From Accumulibacter sp. (GTDB lineage Bacteria; Pseudomonadota; Gammaproteobacteria; Burkholderiales; Rhodocyclaceae), in assembly GCA_031264825.1 (NCBI GenBank), contig JAISDL010000035.1, positions 1 through 40,059 on the forward strand: 40,059 bases of DNA, written 5' to 3'. Shown here in pieces: positions 15,958 through 23,908 of the stretch. The position numbers and the translations under genes were made by a program. Position 1 is the stretch's first letter. Every line of letters begins with the position of its first letter. The notes beneath the pieces are model-generated. The model was not told where the DNA came from. It saw only the letters and a program-made list of their open reading frames with translations, and ran no database searches.

Positions 15958-16527
15958 ATGAGTAGCATAAACCTCACCGACCACTTCCTGATCGCGATGC
16001 CCGCGATGGAAGACCTCTTTTTCGCCCGGTCGCTCATCTACGTCGCCGAGCACAACGACCAGGGCGCGCTCGGCGTCATCGTCAACCGACCGACCGACAT
16101 GAATCTGGCTTCGCTTCTGGAAAAGATCAACGCCGGAATCGAAACTTCGGAGACCGTCGACCTGTCGTCGTGTCCCGTTCTTTTCGGCGGGCCTGTTCAA
16201 ACCGACCGCGGCTTCGTTCTCCACCGTCCGCTCGGCCGCTGGCAGGCGACGCTCATCGTGAACGACGACGTCGGACTTACGAGTTCGCGTGACGTGCTCC
16301 AGGCCTTCGCGCGCGACGGCACGCCGCACGAAATGATGCTCACGCTCGGCTACTCCGGCTGGGGAGCCGGCCAGCTCGAACACGAACTCTCGCAGAACGC
16401 GTGGCTCACGGTTCCGGCGGATCAACACATTCTCTTCGAAATGCCTTTTGAAGAAAGGCTGCCGTCCGCGATGGAGAGGCTCGGAATCGATTTCGCAAAC
16501 TTTTCCGGAAAAGCCGGGCATGCCTGA
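15958..16527 (+). CDS. algH: YqgE/AlgH family protein (DUF179)
   Basis: A 189-residue member of the widespread AlgH/YqgE family, whose exact biochemical role is unknown. Diagnostic stretches are LTDHFLIAMPAMEDLFFARS near residues 5-24, GALGVIVNRPTDM near 38-50, LFGGPVQTDRGFVLH near 77-91, and LTLGYSGWGAGQLEHEL near 127-143. It is the first gene of algH-ruvX-pyrR-pyrB-pyrC', an arrangement common in beta- and some gammaproteobacteria, and overlaps ruvX by 8 bases. A TAAAAT box (15946-15951) lies just upstream, but no good -35 is seen. Confidence 0.94.
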   Translation: MSSINLTDHFLIAMPAMEDLFFARSLIYVAEHNDQGALGVIVNRPTDMNLASLLEKINAGIETSETVDLSSCPVLFGGPVQTDRGFVLHRPLGRWQATLIVNDDVGLTSSRDVLQAFARDGTPHEMMLTLGYSGWGAGQLEHELSQNAWLTVPADQHILFEMPFEERLPSAMERLGIDFANFSGKAGHA

Positions 16528-16990
16528 TTCGGAAAGTCCGCCGCGCGGGACGGTGCTTGCTTTCGATTTCGGCGAAAAACGGATCGGCGTCGCCGTCGGC
16601 GAAACCGCGCTCGGGCAGGCGCACCCCCTGACGACGATCAGAAGCCATATTCAGGGCGGGCCGTTCGCGGCGATCGCTGCGTTGATCCGCGAATGGAAGC
16701 CGGTCGCGCTCGTCGTCGGCCGACCCGTTTCGCTCGACGGCGCGCCGCACGCGATGACGGCGCGCTGTGCGCGTTTTGCCGCCGACCTGCGCCGCCGCTT
16801 TGCGCTCCCGGTCGACTTTGCCGAGGAGCGCCTAAGCTCGGTCGAGGCCGAAGACCGCCTGCGCGCCGGCGGTCATTCGGCAAAAAGCGCGAAAGAATAC
16901 GTCGACGCGCTCGCCGCGCAGGTCATCCTTGAATACTATTTCGAAAGCCGTGCCGCTTTGCGCGCTCCGGAACCCGAATATGCCCATTGA
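16520..16990 (+). CDS. ruvX: RuvX/YqgF, RNase H-fold nuclease (16S rRNA 5'-end maturation / Holliday junction resolvase-like)
   Basis: A 156-residue protein of the YqgF family, linked to processing of pre-16S rRNA and originally proposed as a Holliday junction resolvase. The first acidic motif is VLAFDFGEKRIGVAVGE near residues 11-27. VVGRPVSLDG follows near 71-80. The second acidic motif is DFAEERLSSVEAE near 105-117. The C-terminal YVDALAAQVILEYYFE carries the third Asp. ATG 16520 overlaps the end of algH by 8 bases, and the gene overlaps pyrR by 11, implying coupled translation. Confidence 0.94.
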   Translation: MPDSESPPRGTVLAFDFGEKRIGVAVGETALGQAHPLTTIRSHIQGGPFAAIAALIREWKPVALVVGRPVSLDGAPHAMTARCARFAADLRRRFALPVDFAEERLSSVEAEDRLRAGGHSAKSAKEYVDALAAQVILEYYFESRAALRAPEPEYAH

Positions 16991-17486
16991 ACGCTTCCCC
17001 GACGCCGAGGTGCAATGCGCCGAACTCGCCGAACTCATTCGTCCGCGCCTCACTCCCGGAACGATGCTCGTCGGCATCCATTCGGGCGGCGCGTGGATCG
17101 CCCGACGCCTGAGCGAGCTTCTCGACCTGCCGGGTGAAATCGGGCTGATCGACGTTTCCTTCTACCGCGACGACTACGGCGAAAAGGGGCTGCATCCGCA
17201 GGTCAAGCCCACGTCGATTCCCTTCGACGTCGAAAACCGTCCGCTGATTCTCGTCGACGATGTTCTCTATACGGGGCGCACGACGCGCGCGGCGATCAAC
17301 GAGCTTTTCGACTACGGTCGTCCGGCGAGCGTCCGGCTCGCCGTCCTCGCGGACCGCGGCGGACGCGAACTCCCGATCACCGCCGAATTCTGTACCTGGC
17401 AGGTCGAACTCGACCCCAGGGAAGAACTGATTCTCGAACCCGACGACCACGGCAAACTGCGCTGGCGGCTCGAAAAACATGCGTAA
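16980..17486 (+). CDS. pyrR: PyrR-type phosphoribosyltransferase
   Basis: A 168-residue PyrR homologue with uracil phosphoribosyltransferase ancestry. The PRPP-binding loop is PLILVDDVLYTGRTTRAA near residues 88-105. The N-terminal part has VGIHSGGAWIARRL, and FYRDDYGEKG lies in the flexible loop. In Bacillus PyrR is an RNA-binding attenuator of pyr operons; in proteobacteria with this cluster its regulatory role is less clear, and I see no PyrR-type anti-terminator leader before it. It overlaps ruvX and pyrB (8 bases). The name is secure, the regulatory function inferred. Confidence 0.93.
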   Translation: MPIERFPDAEVQCAELAELIRPRLTPGTMLVGIHSGGAWIARRLSELLDLPGEIGLIDVSFYRDDYGEKGLHPQVKPTSIPFDVENRPLILVDDVLYTGRTTRAAINELFDYGRPASVRLAVLADRGGRELPITAEFCTWQVELDPREELILEPDDHGKLRWRLEKHA

Positions 17487-18453
17487 TCCGCCGCTCTCCA
17501 ATCCTCAGATCGGCGCCGACGGCGCTCTGACGCACCTTTTGTCGACGGAAGGATTGCCGCGCGAAATCCTGCTGAACATCCTCGATACCGCGTCGAGCTT
17601 CCTTGAAGTGTCCGACCGCGACGTCAAAAAAGTCCCCTTGCTGCGCGGAAAGAGCGTCTTCAACTTGTTCTTCGAAAATTCGACGCGGACGCGGACGACG
17701 TTCGAGATCGCCGCGAAACGCCTTTCCGCCGACGTCATCAATCTCGACGTCGCGCGCTCTTCGACGTCGAAGGGCGAAACCCTGCTCGACACGATCGACA
17801 ACCTCGTTTCGATGCACGCCGACATGTTCGTCGTCCGTCACATTTCGTCCGGCGCGCCGCATTTGATCGCCGAGCACCTGAACCGGCTCGGCCGCTCCGA
17901 CATCCACGTGATCAACGCGGGCGACGGTCGCCATGCGCATCCGACGCAGGGTCTGCTCGACGTATTTACGGTGCGCCATTACAAAAAGGACTTTTCCGGT
18001 CTGAAAGTCGCCATCGTCGGCGACATCCTGCATTCGCGCGTCGCGCGTTCCAATATCCACGCGCTGAACACGCTCGGCGTCGCGGAAATCCGCGTGATCG
18101 GCCCGCAGACCCTGCTCCCCGCCGCGATGGAAACGATGGGCGTTAGCGTTTGCCCCGATTTGCGCGCAGGTGTTAGCGACTGCGACGTGATCATCATGCT
18201 CCGTTTGCAAAACGAACGCATGAACGGCGCTTTTCTGCCTTCGGCGCGGGAATATTTCAAGTGTTACGGCCTGACGCCCGAAGTCCTCGCTTACGCCCGT
18301 CCCGACGCGATCGTGATGCACCCGGGGCCGATGAACCGGGGCACCGAAATCGATTCCGAGGTCGCCGACGGTCCGCAGTCCGTCATCCTGAAACAGGTCA
18401 CTTTCGGCATCGCGGTCCGCATGGCCGTCATGAGCCTCCTGGCCGGGAATTGA
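17479..18453 (+). CDS. pyrB: Aspartate carbamoyltransferase catalytic subunit
   Basis: Catalyses carbamoyl-aspartate formation, the committed step of pyrimidine synthesis. The 324-residue protein has an N-terminal extension of about 15 residues, then LLNILDTASSF. The carbamoyl-phosphate site is NLFFENSTRTRTTFEIAAKRL near residues 58-78. SSTSKGETLLDT, HAHPTQGLLDVFTVR near 153-167, and MHPGPMNRGTEI near 281-292 complete the family signature. No pyrI is present. As in Pseudomonas-type systems, the next gene encodes an inactive dihydroorotase that is known there to assemble with PyrB, so the complex is probably class A (PyrB6-PyrC'6). Confidence 0.97.
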   Translation: MRNPPLSNPQIGADGALTHLLSTEGLPREILLNILDTASSFLEVSDRDVKKVPLLRGKSVFNLFFENSTRTRTTFEIAAKRLSADVINLDVARSSTSKGETLLDTIDNLVSMHADMFVVRHISSGAPHLIAEHLNRLGRSDIHVINAGDGRHAHPTQGLLDVFTVRHYKKDFSGLKVAIVGDILHSRVARSNIHALNTLGVAEIRVIGPQTLLPAAMETMGVSVCPDLRAGVSDCDVIIMLRLQNERMNGAFLPSAREYFKCYGLTPEVLAYARPDAIVMHPGPMNRGTEIDSEVADGPQSVILKQVTFGIAVRMAVMSLLAGN

Positions 18454-18457
18454 AAAC

Positions 18458-19750
18458 ATGCTTAATGCCGCCGAAACCGCCGTTCTGATCAAAAATGGCC
18501 GCGTCGTCGACCCGAAAAACCGCATCGACCGCCTCGCCGACGTTTTCATCGACGGCGGTCGGATCGCCGCCGTCGGCTCATCGCCTCCAGACTTCGTCCC
18601 GAACCGCGTCATCGACGCGCGCGGCTGGGTCGTCTGTCCCGGACTCGTCGACCTCTCGGCGCGCCTCGGCGCGCTCGAACCCGAGCTTTCGGCAGCCGTC
18701 GGCGGCGGGATCACCGTGACCGTCTGCCCGCCCGATACGCAGCCGCCGCTCGACGAACCCGGCCTCGTCGAACGGCTCGTCCGCCGCAGCGCGGCGCTCG
18801 GGCTTGCGCGCGTTGTCCCGGTCGGCGCGTTGACGCAGCAACTCGCCGGAGAGCGGCTCGCGGAAATGTTCAGTCTGCACGAAGCCGGCTGCGCCGCCTT
18901 TTCGCAGGTGCAGTACCCCATTTTCGACACGCAGGTTCTGTTTCGCGCGATGCAGTACGCCGCGACCTTCGGATTCGCCGTCCATCTGCAAGCGCAAGAC
19001 CCCTACCTCTCGCGCGACGGCGTCGCGCACGACGGAGAATTCGCCAGCCGGCGCGGTTTGCCCGGGATCCCGGTCTGCGCCGAAACCGTCGCGATCGCAA
19101 CGGCGCTCGTCCTCGCCGAAACGACGGGCGCCAAGCTGCACTTCGGCCGTCTTTCATCGGCTGCGGGCGTCGCGCTCGTCCGCAAGGCCAAAAGCGCCGG
19201 ACTGAACGTCAGTTGCGACGTCGCGATCCACCACCTTCATCTTTCGGAAGACGACATCGGGTACTTCGACAGCCACGCGCGCTTCGTTCCGCCGCTCAGG
19301 TCCGCCGAAGACCGGAGCGCCCTGCGCTGCGCGGTCGCCGACGGAACGGCCGCCCTGTGTTCCGACCACACGCCGCTCGACGAAGACGCCAAACTGCTTC
19401 CCTTCCCCGACGCCTCGCCCGGCGCGAGCGCGCTGGAACTCTTTCTGCCGCTGACGCTGAAATGGGCCGAGGAGTCGGCACTTCCGCTGGAAACGGCGCT
19501 CGCCCGCGTCACGTGCGACCCCGCGCGCATCCTCGGAATCGACGCCGGGGAACTGACGGTCGGGCGCGCGGCCGACCTCTGTATTTTCGACCCGGCCGAG
19601 ACCTGGCGCGTCTCGGCGGAAACGCTGCGCAGCGACGGCAAAAACACGCCCTTCCTCGGCGTCGAACTGACGGGCCGCGTCAAGGCGACGCTGATCGAAG
19701 GCCGCGTCGTTTTCGGTGGCGATTCGGCCTTCGACCCGAACGCCCTATAG
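18458..19750 (+). CDS. pyrC: Inactive dihydroorotase-like subunit of aspartate carbamoyltransferase (PyrC')
   Basis: A 430-residue amidohydrolase-fold protein following pyrB after four bases. Active dihydroorotases carry PGxxDxHxHxRxPG. Here the region reads CPGLVDLSARLGALEPE (near residues 57-73), so both metal-binding His residues are gone, while later family features such as CSDHTPLDEDAK and GRAADLCIFDP remain. That is the pattern of the non-catalytic PyrC' that structurally supports PyrB in Pseudomonas-type complexes. A separate catalytic DHOase should exist elsewhere in the genome. The gene ends tail-to-tail with dacB: the two stop codons are adjacent (19745-19750) and no terminator fits between them. 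Confidence 0.92.
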   Translation: MLNAAETAVLIKNGRVVDPKNRIDRLADVFIDGGRIAAVGSSPPDFVPNRVIDARGWVVCPGLVDLSARLGALEPELSAAVGGGITVTVCPPDTQPPLDEPGLVERLVRRSAALGLARVVPVGALTQQLAGERLAEMFSLHEAGCAAFSQVQYPIFDTQVLFRAMQYAATFGFAVHLQAQDPYLSRDGVAHDGEFASRRGLPGIPVCAETVAIATALVLAETTGAKLHFGRLSSAAGVALVRKAKSAGLNVSCDVAIHHLHLSEDDIGYFDSHARFVPPLRSAEDRSALRCAVADGTAALCSDHTPLDEDAKLLPFPDASPGASALELFLPLTLKWAEESALPLETALARVTCDPARILGIDAGELTVGRAADLCIFDPAETWRVSAETLRSDGKNTPFLGVELTGRVKATLIEGRVVFGGDSAFDPNAL

Positions 19751-21271
19751 CGCGGCGCCCGGAGCGGGCGCATTGCCGCCCACTCCGTTCGTTTCGCCGC
19801 CGCTTGGGGCGTTCTGCGTCGGCGCCGCCAAAGCGTCTCCCGCGCGCTCCGCGACCCACTCGACGAGCGCGTCTATCACCGGCCCTCCCGCGCCCGACCG
19901 TGGGTCGTTGATGATGCAGACGAGCACCCAGCGCTTGCCGCGCGCATCCAGAACGTAACCGGCGACGCTACGCACGCCTTCGAGCGAACCCGTCTTCAGG
20001 TGCGCGCGCCCGTAGGCGGGCGAATCGCGAAGTCGCCTGCGTAGCGTCCCGTCGACGCCCGCGACGGGCAGCGACGAAACGAGTTCCGGCATCACGGGGC
20101 TTTTCCAGACGTCGAGCAGAAGCCGCCGCAATTCGTCGGCGGAGACCCTCTCGTTGCGCGAAAGCCCCGACCCGTTTTCGATGACGAGCGTGGGCATCTC
20201 GATTTTTTTCCGTCCCAGCCATTCGCGCACGCGCTGCACGGCACCCGAAGTCGTCGCGGGCCTCGGCGAGAGCGTCAGAAAAACCTGACGCGCCATCACG
20301 TTATTGCTGTATTTGTTGAGGTCGTTGAGGACGTCGGAAAGCGGCGGAGACAGGTGAACGGCGATTTGCTTCGCGTCGGCGGGCGGCGTGCCCACGCGCA
20401 TCGCGCCCCGCCATTTTCCGCCGAGTTCCTGCCACAGGGCGCGAAAGAGACGCATGAACTGCTCGTTCGCCTGCCACGGGGCGAGGAAGAGGAGCTTGTC
20501 GCCGCAACTCGCCGGATAGTTCCCGTCGAGTGTGACTTGGCTTCCCTTGGCGCTGACCTTGAACTTCTCGCGCCAGTCGCCGCAAACGCCCCGGACGGCT
20601 TTCAGCCGGTTGTCGATCGCAAGGTCGTGGTAAGGCGTTTCGACGAAAACCCGGACGCCCTCTTCTTCCTCGTCGTAATGCAGCGTGAGCGTCAGGCTCT
20701 GGAAATTGACGAGCAAGGCGTTCGGCCCGACGTTGTAGGTTCGTAGCGGCTTGTGGTCGAACGAAGCCGGATTATGCGGCGCTGTCGCGTACGCGCCGCG
20801 GTCGAGGACGATATTGCCGCGGATTTCTTTCAGCCCGCGCGAGCGGAGCTGGCGAAGCAGGAGCCAGAACTGTTCGAGCGCGAGTCTGGGGTCGCCGCTC
20901 CCGCGAAAGTAAAGGTTTCCGGAAAGGACGCCGTCGACGATGGGCGCGTCGGAAAGCACCGTGGTCTTCCACACGAAGGCGGGGCCGAGCAGGTCGAGCG
21001 CCGCGTAGGAAGTCACGAGCTTCATCACCGACGCCGGATTCATCGCGCGGGAGGCGTTGTGAAATATCACCGGTACCGCGTCGTCGACTCCCTGGACGAC
21101 GATGGAAACGTTGTCGGCGGAAATCCCCGCCGCGTTCAGCGCGGCGCCGACCGCGACGGGCGGCGACGTGTCGGCGCGCGAGACCGGGGAAAGCGTCCAA
21201 AGAAAAACGGCGAGTCCGACGAGGCGCAGAACGCCCGATACTTTCAATAAAATGATATTGTCACGTTTCAT
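19745..21271 (-). CDS. dacB: D-alanyl-D-alanine carboxypeptidase/endopeptidase (PBP4 family)
   Basis: A 508-residue serine peptidase of peptidoglycan remodelling (class C penicillin-binding protein). Residues 10-33 form a hydrophobic export signal (VLRLVGLAVFLWTLSPVSRA). The three active-site motifs are present: SVMK at 81-84, SNN near 322, and KTG near 425. The large insertion between motifs 1 and 2 typical of PBP4 is kept. The last 30 residues are a Pro/Gly/Ala-rich tail after the catalytic domain. I use ATG 21271; the frame is open far beyond it, but only antisense to the chemoreceptor. Acts in the periplasm. Confidence 0.94.
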   Translation of the reverse strand: MKRDNIILLKVSGVLRLVGLAVFLWTLSPVSRADTSPPVAVGAALNAAGISADNVSIVVQGVDDAVPVIFHNASRAMNPASVMKLVTSYAALDLLGPAFVWKTTVLSDAPIVDGVLSGNLYFRGSGDPRLALEQFWLLLRQLRSRGLKEIRGNIVLDRGAYATAPHNPASFDHKPLRTYNVGPNALLVNFQSLTLTLHYDEEEEGVRVFVETPYHDLAIDNRLKAVRGVCGDWREKFKVSAKGSQVTLDGNYPASCGDKLLFLAPWQANEQFMRLFRALWQELGGKWRGAMRVGTPPADAKQIAVHLSPPLSDVLNDLNKYSNNVMARQVFLTLSPRPATTSGAVQRVREWLGRKKIEMPTLVIENGSGLSRNERVSADELRRLLLDVWKSPVMPELVSSLPVAGVDGTLRRRLRDSPAYGRAHLKTGSLEGVRSVAGYVLDARGKRWVLVCIINDPRSGAGGPVIDALVEWVAERAGDALAAPTQNAPSGGETNGVGGNAPAPGAAL

Positions 21272-21365
21272 GGAATAATTGGGCTTGCCGCCGGGAAATC
21301 CCGTCTTTTCGGAAAATCTTTCAAAGAATTCGGCGGTCAAACGCGGTTGTAAGTTAAAGTGGAAA

Positions 21366-21371
21366 TATAAT
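21366..21371 (+). promoter_or_regulatory. Possible -10 box for the chemoreceptor gene
   Basis: TATAAT lies 39 bases before the MCP start in an A/T-rich stretch, followed by a strong ribosome-binding site GGAGGGG (21400-21406). No matching -35 box at 16-18 bases is seen. The nearby TAAAGT does not complete a flagellar sigma-28 promoter. Confidence 0.4.
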
Positions 21372-21409
21372 ACCCCGGAAGCTCCACTGAAAACTCCCTG
21401 GAGGGGGAA

Positions 21410-23050
21410 ATGACCGATCGCGGAATAAGGCTCAAAACGAAAATCACTTTGCTGATGCTGGTCGTTTCGGCGGTGCTGGCGGCCTTGGTTTTTTTTCTGG
21501 CCACCGGGTTCAGCCAGCACCGGATCGACGAGCGCAGGGAAATCGCAAGCGCGGCCATCGAGAGTATCTATTCCACGATGATGACCTATCAGGCGCGCGT
21601 GAACGCGTCCGAACTGACGCTCGATCAGGCACAGAAAGCCGTCGTCGAATTGCTCCAGGAATTTCGCTACGCGAGCGGCGGCACTTTCCAGTCCGCGTAT
21701 GCGCTGACGCTCGACGGCGTCGGTGTCTATTACTCGTCGGGCGACTATGCAGGGCAGGATGTACTGGGCAAATTCAAGGACGCGCAGGGAAATTCGCTTC
21801 CCGCCGCCTTTATCGGCGCGGCGCGGGACAATCCGGCCGGCGCCTACGTGGACAATGAGATCTCGCCTTCGGGCGGTGCGCGCACCGTCGAGCAGACCAA
21901 CTACGTCAGGCTTTTCAGACCGTGGTCCTGGGTGATCGGGACGCGTGTGCATGCCGAGGACGTCGACGTGGACTTCCGCGTTCATCTGACCTACGGCTTG
22001 AGCGCGGTCGCCGTCTTCGGCGTTCTGTTGCTGCTTTTCGGTTTCGCCCTGTCGAACAGCGTGACCCGCCAGATCGGCAGCGACCCTACCGAAGCGATCG
22101 ACCAGCTCTCGCGCATCGCGTCGGGCGACCTGACGGGCGAAATTCCCGCGGAATCGAAAGGGAGCCTGCTCGCGCTGGCGAGCGAGATGGTCCTCTCGCA
22201 AAGGAAGCTCCTGGAACACCTCGGTCGAAGCGCGACGATGCTGACGCAGGCCGCCGCTTACATCAACACGGTTTCGCGCGAGATCACCGTCGTCAACGAG
22301 CGCCAGTCGAACGTCACCTCGACGACGTCGGCGACGGTCGACAAGATGATGGGCAACATCAACCATCTTTCCGACAACATCCGCGACATTCAGAAAAACA
22401 CGCTGGCGTCGATCAAGCTCACCGACGACAATTCCGGGCAGATCCAGGCCGCGAACCGCGAAATCGACGAAATCACGTCGAGCGTCCAGAAGGTCTCGGC
22501 GCGCATTCGCAATCTGGGCGACTCGGCGGCGCAGATCGCGCGTCTCGTCGACGTCATCAAGGACATCGCGGGGCAGACGAGTCTGCTCGCGCTGAACGCG
22601 TCGATCGAAGCCGCGCGCGCCGGCGAACAGGGCCGGGGTTTCGCCGTCGTCGCCGGCGAAGTCAGGAAGCTGGCGGACCGCGCGTCTCAGACTTCGGACG
22701 AAATCGATAAAATGATCGGCTCGATCCGGACGAATTCCGGCCAGGTCGTCGAAATCATCGACGGGACGCTACCGCAGCTTTTGACGGGAACGCAGGTCGC
22801 GCGGATCGCGTTTGAAACGCTGAACCGGGTCAGGGAAAACGCGCAGACGACGCTCGAACGCATGCTCGGCATCGCCGACTCGACGCGCGAGCAGAACCTT
22901 GCGAGCGACAGCGCGAGCCACATGCTCGGCGAGATCAACATGCTCGTCAGTCAAGCGGGTTCCGTGATCAAGTCGGCGGAAGAAACGGCGGCGGAATTCG
23001 AAAGAGCCTCGGTCGACGTAAACGCCTTGCTCGGGCGCTTCCGACTCTGA
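21410..23050 (+). CDS. Methyl-accepting chemotaxis protein with periplasmic single Cache domain
   Basis: A 546-residue chemoreceptor. Transmembrane helix 1 is at about residues 12-32. A periplasmic domain of about 150 residues includes GGTFQSAYALTLDGVGVYYSSG, GAYVDNEISPSG and NYVRLFRPWSWVIGTRV, the layout of a single Cache (sCache) sensor. Transmembrane helix 2 is near 193-215, a HAMP linker follows, and a signalling domain has the conserved hairpin tip (LLALNASIEAARAGEQGRG, EVRKLADRAS) near residues 385-420. No C-terminal CheR-binding pentapeptide is present; the protein ends FRL. Ligand unknown; sCache domains often bind small organic acids. It is a lone chemoreceptor gene: no che genes occur in the window. 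Confidence 0.93.
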   Translation: MTDRGIRLKTKITLLMLVVSAVLAALVFFLATGFSQHRIDERREIASAAIESIYSTMMTYQARVNASELTLDQAQKAVVELLQEFRYASGGTFQSAYALTLDGVGVYYSSGDYAGQDVLGKFKDAQGNSLPAAFIGAARDNPAGAYVDNEISPSGGARTVEQTNYVRLFRPWSWVIGTRVHAEDVDVDFRVHLTYGLSAVAVFGVLLLLFGFALSNSVTRQIGSDPTEAIDQLSRIASGDLTGEIPAESKGSLLALASEMVLSQRKLLEHLGRSATMLTQAAAYINTVSREITVVNERQSNVTSTTSATVDKMMGNINHLSDNIRDIQKNTLASIKLTDDNSGQIQAANREIDEITSSVQKVSARIRNLGDSAAQIARLVDVIKDIAGQTSLLALNASIEAARAGEQGRGFAVVAGEVRKLADRASQTSDEIDKMIGSIRTNSGQVVEIIDGTLPQLLTGTQVARIAFETLNRVRENAQTTLERMLGIADSTREQNLASDSASHMLGEINMLVSQAGSVIKSAEETAAEFERASVDVNALLGRFRL

Positions 23051-23132
23051 CTTCTGATTCCTCATCCGGATCCGCCTCTCCGACTTACGCGGCTCGTCTT
23101 CTCGGGTACGAACGGTCAGAAAGCGGAATCAG
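23042..23132. repeat. Imperfect palindromic intergenic element A2
   Basis: This element fills the gap between the convergent chemoreceptor and esterase genes. Outer arms CTGATTCC (23054-23061) and GGAATCAG (23125-23132) are perfect inverted repeats. The internal GCGGCTCGTCTTCTCGG (23089-23105) is identical to 1815-1831 in element A1, and the sequence after it aligns with A1 up to the right arm. The esterase stop codon (23129-23131) lies in the right arm. Confidence 0.6.
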
Positions 23133-23767
23133 GAAGCGATGAACCCGAATTTCCGCAAAGCGTCCCCGATGCGATCGGCCATCTGCCGATACCCCTGCGC
23201 GTTCGGATGGATCTGGTCGGAGCGTAGCTCCTTGTCGGAGAGCACGTCCGAAAAAACGCTGTCGATCAGCCAGAGGTTCGATTCCTTGGCAAGCTCGGCG
23301 TAGATCGGCGAGTCCGACAAGCGCTGGACCAGCGCGTTGAGCAGGGACAATTCGGGGACGGCGACGAGGACGACCGGCGTTTCGGCGTTATGTCGCCGGA
23401 TCCGCAAAACGATCTGGCGCAGATTCTCCTTGACGGTTTTCGGCGGACGCCGGTTCAGAAAATCGTTGCCGCCGATCTCGATGATGACCAGTTCCGGCTC
23501 GTGCTGATCCATCAGCGCGGCGATACGCTGGAGTCCCGTTTCGGTCGTGTCGCCCGAAATGCCGGCGTTGACGATGTCCCACCGGGTACGCCGCGCAAGC
23601 AGGCTCGGCCAGTCCTCGCCGCGCGCCGCGCCCACGCCGTAAGTGACGCTGTCGCCGAAGGCAAGCACGGTCGCCCCCTGCGAAAGCGGCGCGTGCGGCT
23701 TCTTGCGACCGCAGGCGCCCATCAGGGCGGCGAGTAATATGAATTGGATGAAATTCCGACGTTGCAT
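23129..23767 (-). CDS. SGNH/GDSL esterase, putative lipoprotein (TesA/arylesterase-like)
   Basis: A 212-residue hydrolase. An N-terminal RR-containing signal with hydrophobic core (residues 2-18) ends in LMGAC, a plausible lipobox with Cys19, so it is probably a lipoprotein. Block I FGDSVTYG has the nucleophile Ser40, block II is NAGISGDTT (68-75), block III is GGND (99-102), and block V is DQIHPN with Asp184 and His187. That is the complete SGNH catalytic set, closest to TesA/EstA-type lysophospholipase-arylesterases. The C-terminal stop lies in a palindromic element. It has its own promoter-like sequence and faces the MCP gene. Confidence 0.92.
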   Translation of the reverse strand: MQRRNFIQFILLAALMGACGRKKPHAPLSQGATVLAFGDSVTYGVGAARGEDWPSLLARRTRWDIVNAGISGDTTETGLQRIAALMDQHEPELVIIEIGGNDFLNRRPPKTVKENLRQIVLRIRRHNAETPVVLVAVPELSLLNALVQRLSDSPIYAELAKESNLWLIDSVFSDVLSDKELRSDQIHPNAQGYRQMADRIGDALRKFGFIAS

Positions 23768-23850
23768 AGGGCGGGGTACTCAAAAAGACGATCTTGTTAT
23801 TTTGAAAGGCGCCGTGAGTAGCGTATCGCGGCGCGAACGATTTACCGGTG

Positions 23851-23879
23851 AGAATACACAGCTTTGGGGGTCTGTGCAA
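23851..23879 (-). promoter_or_regulatory. Promoter for the GDSL esterase with spacer inverted repeat
   Basis: On the minus strand TTGCAC (23879-23874) is followed after 17 bases by TATTCT (23856-23851), preceded by TG, giving a good sigma-70 promoter about 84 bases before the start codon. The spacer holds the inverted repeat CACAG-N10-CTGTG (23857-23876), placed as an operator would be. Confidence 0.55.
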
Positions 23880-23908
23880 TCGTCGCGCGCGGTCGGCTGG
23901 AAATGGAG

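Noticed and set aside
21272..22366. Minus-strand extension giving dacB an 873-residue product
   Set aside because: The added part is antisense to the chemoreceptor and has no domain; a signal peptide begins at ATG 21271.
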